From: Asterionellopsis glacialis | Lineage: Eukaryota; Bacillariophyta; Plagiogrammaphyceae; Rhaphoneidales; Asterionellopsidaceae | Assembly (NCBI GenBank): GCA_014885115.2 | Contig: WKLE02000170.1 | Location: 31,231 to 74,754, forward strand | Length of the DNA stretch: 43,524 nucleotides | Direction of reading: 5' to 3' | Shown: positions 20,301 to 31,490 of the stretch, piece by piece | Layout: each line of letters begins with the position of its first letter | How positions within the stretch are numbered: position 1 is the stretch's first letter | Program-made: the position numbers and the translations under genes | The notes under the pieces: generated by a model | Told to the model about the DNA's origin: nothing | Databases searched by the model: none | What the model saw: the letters and a program-made list of their open reading frames with translations, nothing else

Positions 20301-23233
20301 CGTAACAAAAACCTAAGAATGCGGTTGTCTACAGGTCGAAGTCAGAAAGGTGTAGCGTGCGTCAGGCAAAAGGACGAAACTATTGCAATGACAGGCAACC
20401 AGAGAGACCGTCTTACCAGTGTTATTATGAATTCGAGACTTTAATCCTCAGTGCTCAAGTCTTTAGATTTGGCGAAAAGTGCACTCTGTGTTGGATTGCC
20501 TCGATGTGCTCTTTTTTTCGAAAAATGAAAATGAACACTGTAGAATACTAGTACAACTATATTTTTGGACAAGAAAAGAAATTTAGGTTGTCTTGAACCC
20601 CATCAGTTAGAATACAGTATTTCATCTGTCCACCATGTCCTGAAAGTACTTGCTACCCTGCTGGTCTATTATGAGTATGGCAAAGTAACAGGCACCACCG
20701 GTGTCCTACCAGGAGAACATGGTGTAGCCAGGTGCGAAGACATGACAATTTTCTTTGTTGGAGGGAGTCCAGTATGGCTTGCAAGTAAACACAAAAAAAG
20801 CAGTTTCTTAATTAATTTCAGAAAATTCATGCCAGCAACAAGACCCCGAAGCGGGAAATTTTCGTAAGTGCAATCTTCTGATACTACCAACAATATGCGT
20901 GACCAGTACTGCATAATACGTACCTGGTACTGTTGAACATACCTGTACCTGGTAAGGGTACTGGATACCGGTTGAGTTTTAAATGATGCTTAAGGAAATA
21001 TGCCTCCCATTTTTACAAAAAGCTTTCTGACGTATCGATCTGCTTGTTTTCGTGAAAACCACTACTGACGCTACTCTAGCTAACTCGATTTACATTACTT
21101 GTGATATGTTTTCTGATGTTAAATGATGATGACGTATAAAGGTATAGATTTCATGCTTAAAATTTGGAATTTTCAATTTTCGAATCCGGGATTCACTTCA
21201 ATGAGTGACAATGTTTCTTGATTGGTATCATAGCACCGGCACAGACAACAGTCCCGACGTTGCACTACTGAGTTGATAGTACTGTCACTAGAGTGTTGTA
21301 CTTCAAGAAAAGATTGTTTTTCAGGTACAGTCAGTACAGTAAGTCTGATATTGAAGTTATTTTGTGTAGTCAGCCGTGCTTGTTTGAAAATAAACCTATT
21401 TAATTTGATTTCTTTCCATGGGTTAGCTTTACTATTTCAATGTATACTACCTGTGAGAATATAAATAATGTATCGAATGTTACAGACCAATCGTCGTTAT
21501 ACGTAGGAATAAACGGAAGATACTATATATGTAGTCGGATTCCCTCACACTGCTGAAGTAAAATACCTTGGAAAAACATCTTCTACGGTATCTTGTAATA
21601 CTTTACAATAGATATTAAAGATTTTATTAAGAGTAATCTTTCAATCCTTTTAAAAATGCATAGTAAAGATTTCTTGCTTTAATAAGAACATTAAAGAACG
21701 GCACTACCGACCTTTAAGTAGTAATCTTTTCATTCATCTAAAAAACTAACGCCCAAATGTTTGAATGTGGAAGAACATTTATTATTATTTTTTTGTGTAT
21801 ACCAGGTACTACTCTAACTGGTAAGGTACGCATTTGAATTTTTTTTGAGCGACCGGACAAATTTGAAGATATTTCTACATGGTGTCACTGTACAAAAAAT
21901 AACAGGAAAAAAGGCTTTCTGTTGGTCCTCTTTAACTCTTGAAAGTAGTGCTATTAATCTAAAATTATCGAGTGGGTATACTAAATATGGTACAGATAGG
22001 ACCTAGGACCTTGAGCTTCCTTACTTGGTGGTTTTGCCGTTTGGTCAAGTAGTGTACCTTACTATGAGATCTGTATTAGGACTAGGAGCTAATGAACTAT
22101 TCTATACTTACTCCAGAGGACTTACGAATGGGAAGGCGTATGTTGGCTGATTGCAGTGTCACTGGAAGAATGCAGAAAATCGGACTTTGCGATTAAGATT
22201 GGATCAATAGGAACACAATGGAACGATACAGTATTCGTATTTATTACAGCGTTTCTGCTTTTTGGAAGAGATGCTCATTCTGTATTTTTTAGTTTCCGTG
22301 TTGTACTCGTACAATTAGATTAGTGTCCTCTGGAACGGAGCAAAGGATGGTGGTGCCGTCTTTTCATGATGTTCTTGGAACATCAACGAATATCGAGCAC
22401 CTACGATCACGATGGGGTTACAATATGAAATGCAATTTTTAAATTGAATCTTTGTGAATTAAACGGAAACATGGAACACGCATGGACGACAAAACCATGC
22501 TGTTTTAGTTAGCACTTCTTTTGGTCGACACACCGTTGTGCATGCTAGAAGGCATTCTTAATGATAATATGATTCTATACAGCATATAGCCAGAACTTGT
22601 GAAATGGCAAAAGCATGCATATAATATTGCCACATACATCTGACTTTTGGATGGTGGTTTTATTACGATAAAAGTATTATAGTAAACCCTTCATAACACC
22701 ATGGAGAAACAACCGGTGCAGCACTGGTTAACTGCAAGTTCACCAGGATTACATTGTTTGGGATACTTATTGGGAGAGGCGACAGTCAAGAAGACTGGTT
22801 GACATATTATAAACTTACTGTTCCGCGCATGGAAGAGTGCCCCAAAGACTATATAATATGTATATCCAGTAAATGACTACCCAAGACTTTTTCCAATAAA
22901 TCTTGCAGCATACTGCTAACAAAGCTACACATGGCGCAACAACCAAGTTCCACGTTGCTTGTGCAGTGTAAAAAACACAACTTACAGAAGTTCCAAGAAG
23001 TAGTTTTCAAAATCCGTTGTTAAGAAAAAAACACTTCACCATAAAATTAGTACAACTCCTTTAATCTTTGTTAAAACAATATACAACCTATTTCCTCTCT
23101 TCTTGACGACAGCAATCATTCATAATGCATCATATGGAACATTCTTGAAGCAGATCTATAATAATAATGCAGCATGATGAATATTGGCATACAATTCAAT
23201 TGAATTTGATTGATTTTTTTAAAATTTTTGGTT
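20301..23233. other. Gene-poor spacer of 2.9 kb
   Basis: No open frame here carries a recognisable domain, and the largest (plus, 20565-20867) looks random. The region is A/T-rich. It contains GTACCWGGTAC-family motifs at 20920-20930, 20946-20954 and 21801-21809, and short TTAAAGATT-type repeats at 21610-21740. The first few hundred bases must include the promoter of the minus-strand HYR gene. Confidence 0.5.
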
Positions 23234-24091
23234 TCACCTTCGAGGACGTCGTGTTCGACGTAACACACCATCTATATGTCCATTCACTTCTTTCACTTCA
23301 CCTGCTTCTAATCGTAACAGGTCAGTACCATCTTTACCATCTTTCACAGCATTACTTACCATGGCAGCCAAGGTCCACATACCACCATCACGATCTAATC
23401 CGTGTCCAATATTTTCTTCCATTTCAGCAACTTCTTTCATAGTTTGCGGATCCAAAAAACTATAAGGTGAGTGGTGTCCCGTTTCCTTCATGAACCAGTT
23501 ATCAAAGTCTTCGTCAGATGTTTTTTCGTCCTGCTCCGGTGGTCGTATCATGGCACCCCCGTCTTCTGTTTCCATTAAACTTTCAAATGCTTGTCGTGCC
23601 TTGATAAATGCATTACGATATCGTTCTTCTTCTTCTTTGGTTTCTGCCTTGTTGGTATCTGGATGGTGACTCATGGCTATTTTTAAAAATTTTACTTTAA
23701 TTTTTTTATAGGTGGCAGATTTAGAGACACCTAATGTTTTAAATGGACAGGGTGTGCCCTTTTTTGGTCTTGCTAATTGTGAAAATAATCTTCTTGTAAT
23801 GGTCGTACTAGTAGGTGTAGTGTTGGTGTTGTTGGATAATGATAACAATGATACTGGTAATGATGACGATGATAGCCCCGCCATTTGATGTTGCTGTGAA
23901 TACTGTCGCTGGTCTTGTTGTGATGGTGTCCCACCACTTTGCAATTGTTGTTGCTGTTGCTTATGTAAAGAAGTCGTGTTGGAACGTACAGAATAAGGAT
24001 TTATAGCGACACCCATGGCAGGTGCTGTTGTTCCCATGGTTCTCCAATGACTACCACCCACTCGGGTAACTGTGACTAAACGAGGATTCAT
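23234..24091 (-). CDS. J-domain (DnaJ-like) protein, possibly mitochondrial
   Basis: A 285-residue single-exon frame starting at an ATG. Residues 1-110 are rich in Arg, Ser, Thr and Gln with almost no acidic residues (MNPRLVTVTRVGGSHWRTMG), compatible with an organelle-targeting sequence followed by a Q-rich linker. The J-domain lies at about residues 117-180: PFKTLGVSKSATYKKIKVKF, the catalytic loop HHPDTNKAE, and helix III/IV RYRNAFIKARQAFESLM. The HPD tripeptide stimulates the Hsp70 ATPase. The C-terminal ~100 residues are acidic then basic (RRTRRPRR at the end). There is no Gly/Phe region or zinc finger, so it is a class III J-protein. The Hsp70 partner is unknown. Confidence 0.85.
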   Translation of the reverse strand: MNPRLVTVTRVGGSHWRTMGTTAPAMGVAINPYSVRSNTTSLHKQQQQQLQSGGTPSQQDQRQYSQQHQMAGLSSSSLPVSLLSLSNNTNTTPTSTTITRRLFSQLARPKKGTPCPFKTLGVSKSATYKKIKVKFLKIAMSHHPDTNKAETKEEEERYRNAFIKARQAFESLMETEDGGAMIRPPEQDEKTSDEDFDNWFMKETGHHSPYSFLDPQTMKEVAEMEENIGHGLDRDGGMWTLAAMVSNAVKDGKDGTDLLRLEAGEVKEVNGHIDGVLRRTRRPRR

Positions 24092-24849
24092 TCTGAAGAA
24101 TCAAAATACAATTTTACTCCACAAATATGTCTCTCCTCTACCTAATCAGGTTGTGTGCAAGTCTTTTCTAAATGAAGCTATTGATCTGTTTCTTTTGGTC
24201 GTTTCCGATATAAAATAGAGTACTGGATTGCTGGACACTTTCAACTTTTTCGTTGGCATTTTACAGAGGGTTTGGCAGTTTCAACGAACGCTCGATACGC
24301 ACTTTTGACACCGCAAAAACACACACAAAAAAAAGGGAAACCAACAAAAACTACGCGAAAGAACGCTCGAGACTTTTTCTCAATATCCAAATTCAACTAC
24401 TGAACATGAACGGTAACGACACACCCGTTGTTCATAAAACAACCACACACACAAATTGGATTCAAGACGGGTGGACTGACGGAAGATTGGGGTTATGTGC
24501 GATTACTCGCGCACACCAAGTTGAATTCCAGATCACGCGGAGTTCGCACACACACACGTCTCGCCCGTTTGCTCTTGGCGTCCTTGTTGCGTTCGATGGC
24601 TCGCGACGCTCCATCCATGACCACACGCAGATTACTACAGTACGCATGGTATTATGATATGCACTTGTCACGCTCGCCTTGTGCTGCTTTTCTCCTCTCT
24701 GTTTCGATCGATCGAAACTAGACAAGGAGTCGTGCTGACCCCAACAACCTCCTCTATCGATCCAACCCACTCACAAGAAAGAGTCTTTTACTGTATAATC
24801 TCGTGCTTATCAATCGTAATTTGAAAAAAATACTCCAATATAATTGAAA
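24092..24849. promoter_or_regulatory. Shared upstream region of the J-protein and eIF1 genes
   Basis: The start codons of the minus-strand J-protein (24091) and plus-strand eIF1 (24850) are divergent and 758 bases apart. The region contains CACACACA-type runs near 24310-24330, 24450 and 24550, and a GATCGATCGAA palindrome near 24705-24717. Open frames in it lack recognisable domains and are probably chance. Confidence 0.45.
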
Positions 24850-25742
24850 ATGAGCATGCAATTCAATACTTTCGGTAAGTGCACCTGTCGACAGACCGGT
24901 TAGAGTGATAGAAAGAAGTGAACCAAAGACAGTAATGGATGCCATTATTTTATTATTTGATTACTTTTGAAACTACAATGTGTCATAGGAGAGACCGTTT
25001 TTCATGACTTGTCAAAGGTCGCACACCAAAAAAAATTTGAAGTTGTACACACGAATGAAAGAATAAAGCAGCAACATGTGTACTTTGGATTCCTTCATAT
25101 GATATTGAATACATGACTATATTATATATATTATTGACTGCAAACACATTCCATGTTTTTTTTTTCTCACCTTGATTTGCTTTTGTCCCTGCTTTTTAAA
25201 ATTGTCTTGTTTGTCATTGTTTCTTCTTATCTTTGTATCATGTCATTGGTTTCTTCTTGTGCCTACCTACAATGACTTTGTTTTGCTGGTTTCATTTCCA
25301 CAAAATTATGAAATACCCTAAATCACCGCAATCTACACACGCACAATGAAACCAACAATAAATATCAATACCAACTTTTTGGAATAATTCATAAAAATAA
25401 TGAAACTATACTATACTATGTAACGCAATGTATTACCATATAGATGCCTTTGAGGATGCGGGTGATGGTAATCAGACATCTACGGATAAGGTTCATGTTC
25501 GTGTCCAACAACGTAATGGACGTAAATGTATTACAACAGTCGCTGGATTAGCAGATGATTTAGATATTAAACGTATTTGTAAGGCATTCAAGAAGAATTT
25601 CAGTTGTAACGGTGCTGTACAAAAAGATGAAGATTCAGGTGAAGTTATTCAATTATCCGGTGATCAACGTACCAATGTTAAGGAATTCCTAGTCGATCAA
25701 GAAATTTGTCATGCAGATACAGTTGTATTGCATGGTTTCTAA
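24850..25742 (+). CDS. SUI1: Translation initiation factor eIF1 (SUI1)
   Basis: Two exons. Exon 1 is 24850-24874, only 25 bases, encoding MSMQFNTF plus the first base of an Asp codon. The intron is 24875-25443 (569 bases, GTAAGT donor, ATATAG acceptor). Exon 2 is 25444-25742. The product is 107 residues, the usual size. The SUI1 core is evident: KVHVRVQQRNGRKCITTVAG, then ADDLDIKRICKAFKKNFSCNG, IQLSGDQRTNVKEFLV and the terminal LHGF. eIF1 binds the 40S subunit near the P site and enforces start-codon fidelity. Taking the local ATG at 25428 instead would give MYYHIDAFED and would lose the conserved N-terminal motif. Confidence 0.93.
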
Positions 25743-25976
25743 ACACACAAAAGCGAAACTACAAAAAATGTTGCATGTTGGAAAAGTATCCCACGAGAGA
25801 AAAGATTCTATCTTTGTTTGTGGTTTGGATCCGTTACTTTTTTTGTTGGTTGGGAAAGAAAAACCAAACAAGTCCAATCCATAATAATAGTAGTACTACA
25901 CACATAAAACAAAACACCCATGTCTTTTTATTCTATTTAGAGAAAACGACCCATGATTGAATTTCAATACTTTTTT
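25743..25976. other. Convergent spacer
   Basis: 3'-to-3' spacer between eIF1 and the SET-domain gene. It is T/A-rich, with nothing else identifiable. Confidence 0.5.
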
Positions 25977-27629
25977 TTATATTTGTCGAAGAGTTAATTT
26001 GATCTTTCGTAGAGGATTCTTGATTCTCTCCGACAATAGTAGGTTTCTACATTTGGATAATAGTTGAATGTTCACATCATTGACAATGTGGGCCCAATCC
26101 ATTCCTACCATAGCAGAAGAAAAATCCTCACCAATATCTTTGCCGCTACCGTTATCGTCAACGCTGCTTTTTCGTCTTTCAAGATTTATCTTCTTTGCAT
26201 CACGAATCGAATTATCAATCTGATCAATAATCCATTCAGCTTCATCTTCCCCTAGTGATGCAGCATTGCCAGTGTCGCTATCATGTACTGCCATAGACGC
26301 AAGTTTCACAAGATCAATGTCAAACCCATATGGACTTTTACGAAAATTCAAAATACCAGGAGAAGTAGATTCATTTTCCTTTTCTTTTACTTTGTTGTCT
26401 TGTTGGATTTCACCAATTCTCCTTTTTGGAGTAGTAGTAGTAGCAGTAAAAAGAGTAGTAGTTGTTGTTGTATCATCCATCGATGGAATTTTGATCTCAC
26501 CTCCAACTTGGACAGATGCACCATTATTAGGAAGAAATCCATAATTGTGTAAACAATTGAAATCTCGTGTTTCTTCACCATAATCAATTAAAATTTCTTC
26601 ACCAGGATCAAGTTCACGTTTGGATCGTACCACAAGAGAATACGATGATATCAAATCATCATTGTTGTCCGGTTTGTCCTGATTGTTGTTATGATGATTT
26701 TTTGTGCTTCGTTCTAATTTGTAAGATGCATTGTTATATCCATGACTTGCATGATTAATCATGTCAAATCCTGGTACCAAAATACAACAACTATAATATG
26801 GAGTAATATTATCATCATCATCATTATCCATTTTTGCATCGTCGTCCTGGAGGTTGTTGTCATCCAGAACCACACGACACATACGTGTATTACACAAATC
26901 TAAAACATCATCCAAAGATCTTGTGGACAAAATTCCTACCTTGGCAGATAAGGGAGTTTTACCTGCAGCTGATATTGTTGTTGTGAGGAGTTCAATTCTT
27001 TCATGTTGGACAAGTCGATTGACCTTGGCTTGTTTTTGAAATGATTCGATACCAGTTGCTTTGAGTGAATCATCTGACCAATGCAAAGGTAGAGAGGATC
27101 TTAATTCAATGGGATCAGGTAGAAGATCAGACCAAGCTTTTAAAATTGATTCGTTGGTATCAACAAATTCTACAAAAGCTTTGGCTAAAAGAAAAGTCCA
27201 ATCTTTATCTTGTTGCTGTTGCTGCTGGTTGATGTCATGGTCATACTTTTTCTGATATTCTTCAAGGGTTGATGAAAAGATCAACTTGGATGTTGAATCT
27301 TGTACACAAGATGAGAGAGGAACAGATAAAAGGATATCACCTTGATCAATATAGTTTTTTTGTGAAGATGTTGCCGTTGTCGAATCAACACTATCGTTGT
27401 AATCATTTTCATTGTTGATAAATACACCGCGGATTCCAAATCTATTTTCTTTCAATACAAGCTTCGTAGTTGGTGTGGAAACATTGGAAACTTTCAAAAG
27501 TTTTGAAAATAACACATTTGCTGAAATATCTTTTTGAACTTTGCCAGTATCCATTACAAGCGTTAGCAACACGGTTTGTATTACTGCTGCTACCACTGTG
27601 CAGTAGCTCGAAGCAAGACCAGGAATCAT
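25977..27629 (-). CDS. SET-domain protein methyltransferase (RuBisCO LSMT / SETD-like)
   Basis: A 550-residue open frame starting at an ATG. A hydrophobic N-terminal stretch (SSYCTVVAAVIQTVLLTLVM) could be a signal or signal anchor. The SET fold is split as in the LSMT/SETD3/SETD6 group. Its N-terminal part contains ENRFGIRGVF and DILLSVPLSSC, an inserted helical iSET region follows (residues ~150-250), and the catalytic end has VPGFDMINHA, then DPGEEILIDYGE and NYGFLPNNGA. DMINHA and the DYGE...NYGF pair are the SAM and substrate-binding motifs. Several acidic/Asn-rich inserts (DDDDN, NNNQDKPDNND, TTTTT) are low-complexity expansions. The C-terminal ~130 residues are the helical Rubis-subs-bind-like region. 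The target protein cannot be inferred. Confidence 0.85.
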   Translation of the reverse strand: MIPGLASSYCTVVAAVIQTVLLTLVMDTGKVQKDISANVLFSKLLKVSNVSTPTTKLVLKENRFGIRGVFINNENDYNDSVDSTTATSSQKNYIDQGDILLSVPLSSCVQDSTSKLIFSSTLEEYQKKYDHDINQQQQQQDKDWTFLLAKAFVEFVDTNESILKAWSDLLPDPIELRSSLPLHWSDDSLKATGIESFQKQAKVNRLVQHERIELLTTTISAAGKTPLSAKVGILSTRSLDDVLDLCNTRMCRVVLDDNNLQDDDAKMDNDDDDNITPYYSCCILVPGFDMINHASHGYNNASYKLERSTKNHHNNNQDKPDNNDDLISSYSLVVRSKRELDPGEEILIDYGEETRDFNCLHNYGFLPNNGASVQVGGEIKIPSMDDTTTTTTLFTATTTTPKRRIGEIQQDNKVKEKENESTSPGILNFRKSPYGFDIDLVKLASMAVHDSDTGNAASLGEDEAEWIIDQIDNSIRDAKKINLERRKSSVDDNGSGKDIGEDFSSAMVGMDWAHIVNDVNIQLLSKCRNLLLSERIKNPLRKIKLTLRQI

Positions 27630-28502
27630 GGTACCAGGCTACAACTGATGCCAACGCAGTGTAGCAAGTTCTTATTTCTTGATCAGACTCAATTGCTTAC
27701 AATATTGTTAAATATGAGTGAAGTTCTGGTATGGGTTAATTCAATGTATCTACTTCACGTCTAACTCCTAAATTTTCTAAACCAGAATCACATTGAGACT
27801 CAATCTACATTCAACCCATGCATTTTTTTGTTTTCTCTCTCTCGCGTGTTTGCCAAGAAATGTCTCGGATTTTTGGATTTTTGTTGGTGTCAAGAACTCT
27901 CAACTCGGTCAACTCGGTCAACTCGGGGTCCAAAAAATGGATGCATGTCAGTCAGTCGGCCGCTCCAAGTTTGTTCATCGCCAAACAAACATGGTAACCC
28001 AAGGAAGTGAGTTCTCATTTTCGCCCTGGCAAGACAATGCTCCAAAATGACCACGTACCGTACAGACAGTTCGAAAGAGGAGAAGCATATTTGAAATGTC
28101 TAGTGTACTAAATAAATACTTTGTACTTCAAGGGTATGTTTCATTCATGTGAGACACATGTCGCCTTGGACTCAGGACACAAGACACATGTCGCTCGTGA
28201 CAAGGACTTACAATTAAGAGTACCTGGTACCTGGTAGTCCTACTTGTAAACGGGGCGTACCTTGGACTTCATGTTCGGAGATCTTAATAATAAAAATATA
28301 GCGCAAAAGCGAAGTGTTCGCGGTTTCACAGCTAACCCACACCACATTATTTCGTAGTTGCTTTGCGAATGCGGCGGCCGAAACGGGAACAAGTCCAAGT
28401 TAGTCCCGACTAAAACCGCGGAACACTCGAAGTGTTCATAAATAATACAGCATAACATCTCTAATAGAAAACTGAACCAAAGTACCGAAGCCTTGAGGAA
28501 TC
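27630..28502. other. Spacer with short repeats and an inverted-repeat element
   Basis: Contains a 10-base tandem repeat (AACTCGGTCA, about 27902-27926), two copies of GACACATGTCGC near 28151 and 28181, a GTACCWGGTAC-type pair at 28220-28236, and an inverted-repeat structure at 28310-28437. No gene is recognised. The promoter of the plus-strand gene at 28503 and that of the SET gene must lie here. Confidence 0.5.
28310..28437. repeat. Inverted repeat (~17 bp arms), possible MITE or foldback remnant
   Basis: The left arm CGAAGTGTTCGCGGTTT (28310-28326) is matched by the right arm AAACCGCGGAACACTCG (28413-28429), an imperfect inverted repeat with one indel and one further offset. The right end also contains a perfect hairpin, GAACACT-CGA-AGTGTTC, at 28421-28437. 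The interior is more G/C-rich than the flanks. A target-site duplication is not obvious. Confidence 0.5.
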
Positions 28503-29282
28503 ATGACTATGCTATTGCCACCAAAAGCATCGGACGCAGAATTGACGAGTAGTCCGGTTTGTAATCAGCTTAAGAAGAAAAGAAAGAGAGTCCATTTTCA
28601 ACAAGATAGCAATGGTGAAGTGAAAAAAGAAATCTTGGGACCTCTTTTAAAGCCATGTTCAGAAATGGACGAGGAAGAAAAGAGACGCATTTATTGGTCA
28701 AAACAAGATTATCAAGTGTTTAGGTCGGCACGACACATGCTTGCATCCGTAATTAAAGAAAGAGATCTGATCAATAAACAACGGAGCCCAACCGAAAACT
28801 ACACTAATTCATATGTTTACACTCTTGCAAGAGTCAATGATGCATGTTACGACGTAGCTTTTGATATAGAAGATGATGATGTTACAGAAGCAGACCTCCA
28901 CCATCTTGCCAGTCATGAAATGAAGACAAATTCACTACGCGGCATTGAAAACCACCTGATACCAGAAATTTACATGCAAAAGAAGGCAGAAGCGACCATG
29001 TTGCATTCGAAATTATTTGAAATACAAAACTTGATGCAAGTTACAGATCCTGAACTGAAGGCTGATAGACTTTGCCACATATCTGAAATGTATTCTCGTC
29101 CGGCAAAATTTCTTGCAAAAGCCTTGGGCACAGTAGACGAAATAGCTGCTAAGTATGAGCTGACCGCAATACCGTTAGCTTACAACAAATCTTGGTCATT
29201 GGGATACAGCGATTTGGTTACAGTAAAATTTCCTTCGACGGCTCTACAAGCTCAGCGTTTTGGCCCTATACTGTTAGTTTAA
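28503..29282 (+). CDS. Hypothetical protein resembling a diatom family with W-Y/S and RG(L/I)E motifs
   Basis: 259 residues, single exon, ATG start. It begins with a basic patch (KKKRKRVHF, a possible nuclear localisation signal), then RIYWSKQDYQVFRSARHML, a long helical region, RGIENHLIPEIYMQKK, and a helical block ending in EMYSRPAKFLAKALGTVDEI. The ordered combination W(Y/S)SxxD/E...RGLE...YS(R/K)P recurs, to my knowledge, in many uncharacterised diatom proteins. The function is unknown. The C-terminal ~45 residues diverge from that pattern. Confidence 0.65.
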   Translation: MTMLLPPKASDAELTSSPVCNQLKKKRKRVHFQQDSNGEVKKEILGPLLKPCSEMDEEEKRRIYWSKQDYQVFRSARHMLASVIKERDLINKQRSPTENYTNSYVYTLARVNDACYDVAFDIEDDDVTEADLHHLASHEMKTNSLRGIENHLIPEIYMQKKAEATMLHSKLFEIQNLMQVTDPELKADRLCHISEMYSRPAKFLAKALGTVDEIAAKYELTAIPLAYNKSWSLGYSDLVTVKFPSTALQAQRFGPILLV

Positions 29283-30117
29283 ACTAAGAAATTGCTATTG
29301 TTAGATATTATTTTGATGCAACAAATATTAACATTTTTATACTTATCAGACTATTGATCACGAAAGTGCTTATTTTTGCTTCATCACTGCTCTAAAATTG
29401 CCATATCAGCTACAAGAATAAAGTAATCCCAACACCCGTTTACCCGGTAAACAGAGCGATACCCACGGCACAGATAAATGGTTAAAAGGGCAGATGTATG
29501 TTGGAGTCGATACGGTTCCTTTTCGGTGTCCATCCAGGGTCCAGTTCGCCCAACCGCCCTTTCCCTACGAATAAGCGATACAGTATTTCAGTGGCAGCAC
29601 AGCAGACGTATTTGAGTGTTGCCATACAGTACTATATACTAATATGCTGTATTCTTTTCTTATTTTGTGGTCTTAGGCTACTAAGAAAATATTGGAACCA
29701 GTCCTAGCTGCTGGTCCTTTTGAAACAAAATGGAGTAAACAAGGGGGGAGTAGATAGCAGATGAAGAAGCAAGTGTCTGAGTACCGTACTGGGAAACTAA
29801 GCAGTTCCTGAGGGAGGGAGGGCAGGCCGACGGGATGTAGTCCTAGTTCGTGATAAATCTCAAGATCTGAGATCTCGAGATCTTGATATATAGATAGTGA
29901 TCTCTCAGGTATACGACTAGCCTAGTCCCAAAGATCCTAGTACTAGAGTCCTAAGAGCATTTGTTGTGTGCTGCAGTACGGGGAGAGCTAAAGGAACTGT
30001 TTGGTTACTCTAAAGAGGAAGAAGAGGAACAAACAGTTACAAAGGACGAAGCAGCCAAGAAGGACGACTAAACAAGTCTACGTAGTAAGCAAAGTCTTGT
30101 TTTAGATTGTGTTTACT
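29283..30117. other. Spacer with possible exon remnants
   Basis: Two plus-strand pieces look like coding sequence. After a TTAG at about 29676-29679, the frame reads ATKKILEPVLAAGPFETKW up to a stop near 29755. At 29981-30071 GELKELFGYSKEEEEEQ continues to DEAAKKDD and a stop, like an acidic C-terminal tail. The two could be exons of one small gene or relics; I find no convincing start exon. The rest is spacer, with an AGATCT-rich imperfect palindrome at 29858-29886. Confidence 0.35.
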
Positions 30118-31490
30118 TTACATCTTATTTTCCATCAGTTTCAAAGCAAAGTGACCCTTCAAATTTCTTGCTCGTTTGAGTCGTTTGGCCTTGCGTTGGT
30201 CGTCAATATTTGATGATGATTCTTCATCTTCATTGTGGGTAGTGGCATTGATTGATGTATCAATTGCAGAAATAGTTGAAACCTGGTTGTTGTCACTTAC
30301 TTTCGATGGTGTGGCAGCGTTCGAGCATTCCTTACAAGGACTTTCATCATCGTCATCACTAGAAGAAGCGTACATTCCCAAGAGACCACCAATACCACTT
30401 GTTTCGTTATCGTCCTCTTTATCGTCCTCATTACCAGATTTTTCATCCGACATCTCTGCTTGGTTGTACTTTTGTTTGTTCAACATTACAGGCTTATCAA
30501 TTTCTCCACCACGGTCTTTCAAGAAAAGGTAGTAGGGATTGTATTTATGCTCTGCTTTCAGAAACTCAAATTCTTTATTGTCAGATTGTTTAAGCTTTAA
30601 AAGTACTTCAAATTGAGGAACGGCTGAGGTCCGAACTGAGGTCATTCGTATAATATCATTAATCCTTTGGGAAGAGGGCTTTTGTGTCATGGATGATTTT
30701 TGAAAAATTAACAAAAAAATTCCAGTATAAGGTGTGTGCAACAAAAACAAAAAACACACTGAACAATTATGTTATAGAAACTGACAAACAAGTGTTCGCA
30801 ACCTTGCTAGGAAAATTGTCCAATCACGACTAATTTTTGTTCATTTCAGTATGTCGTTCCTCTGGACATTTCCATCGTCTAAACATAAATAAATAAATTG
30901 GCATGTAATTCTTTTTTTCTGGCAGGTTGTTGTTGTTGTTGGTTCTCATTACCCATGCAAATCAAGATAAATTTTCAAAGCTCCTTCGTGGATGCATAAA
31001 TAATAGTATTGACGGTCGTTGTCCCACATTCATGAACTTCAACGTTGTTTTAAAATCACAAATATCAACTTACCGTTACCATCCCATCTGGAATAAAACC
31101 AAGTTCGTAGTCAGAAAGAGAGAAGTCAGTTTCTTCCTTACCACCCTGATTATTATTTACATAGGTCTTGGCATTAGCCTTGCTACTCCCAATCTCGGGA
31201 GTTTCTGCCGTCTGAGTTAGTGAATCAATCTGAATACAGTTTTCAATTTTTAATTCATGCGATGGCACTTGACTAGAAAATATACCGCTCTCGCCACCAA
31301 TCTGTTTTCTTCTCCCCTCCAAAGTATGTATTTTTGATAAAGAACCGGGAGATTGCATCAAGGAATTCCCTAGGGTTGCTGCTGAGAATTGTATTGGTGT
31401 GTCCTCTTTTACATAATTGTCATCGTCTTCTTCTTCCTCTTCCTTTAGAACAGATTGAAGATGATCATCGTCAAAGTCGTGAATTTCCAT
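30118..31490 (-). CDS. SURP (SWAP)-domain protein, putative splicing factor
   Basis: Two exons on the minus strand, 31490-31074 and 30678-30118. The 395-base intron has a GTAAGT donor after GMVT and an AAAAG|CCC acceptor, phase 0 on both sides. The joined product is about 325 residues. The N-terminal half is acidic (LKEEEEEDDDNYVKED). The centre has a SURP-like domain reaching across the junction: PSSQRINDIIRMTSV, PQFEVLLKLKQSDNKEFEFL and HKYNPYYLFLKDRG. SURP modules occur in constitutive and alternative splicing factors (SF3A1, SFSWAP) and bind partner splicing proteins. The C-terminal part is Asp/Ser-rich and ends in a basic segment (RKAKRLKRARNLKGHF). The domain match is moderate; the splice structure is supported because the frame and motif join cleanly. 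Confidence 0.65.

Noticed and set aside
24253..24721. Plus-strand frames between the J-protein and eIF1 genes
   Set aside because: Composition is dominated by CA-repeats, no domain is visible, and the region is better explained as a shared promoter and leaders.
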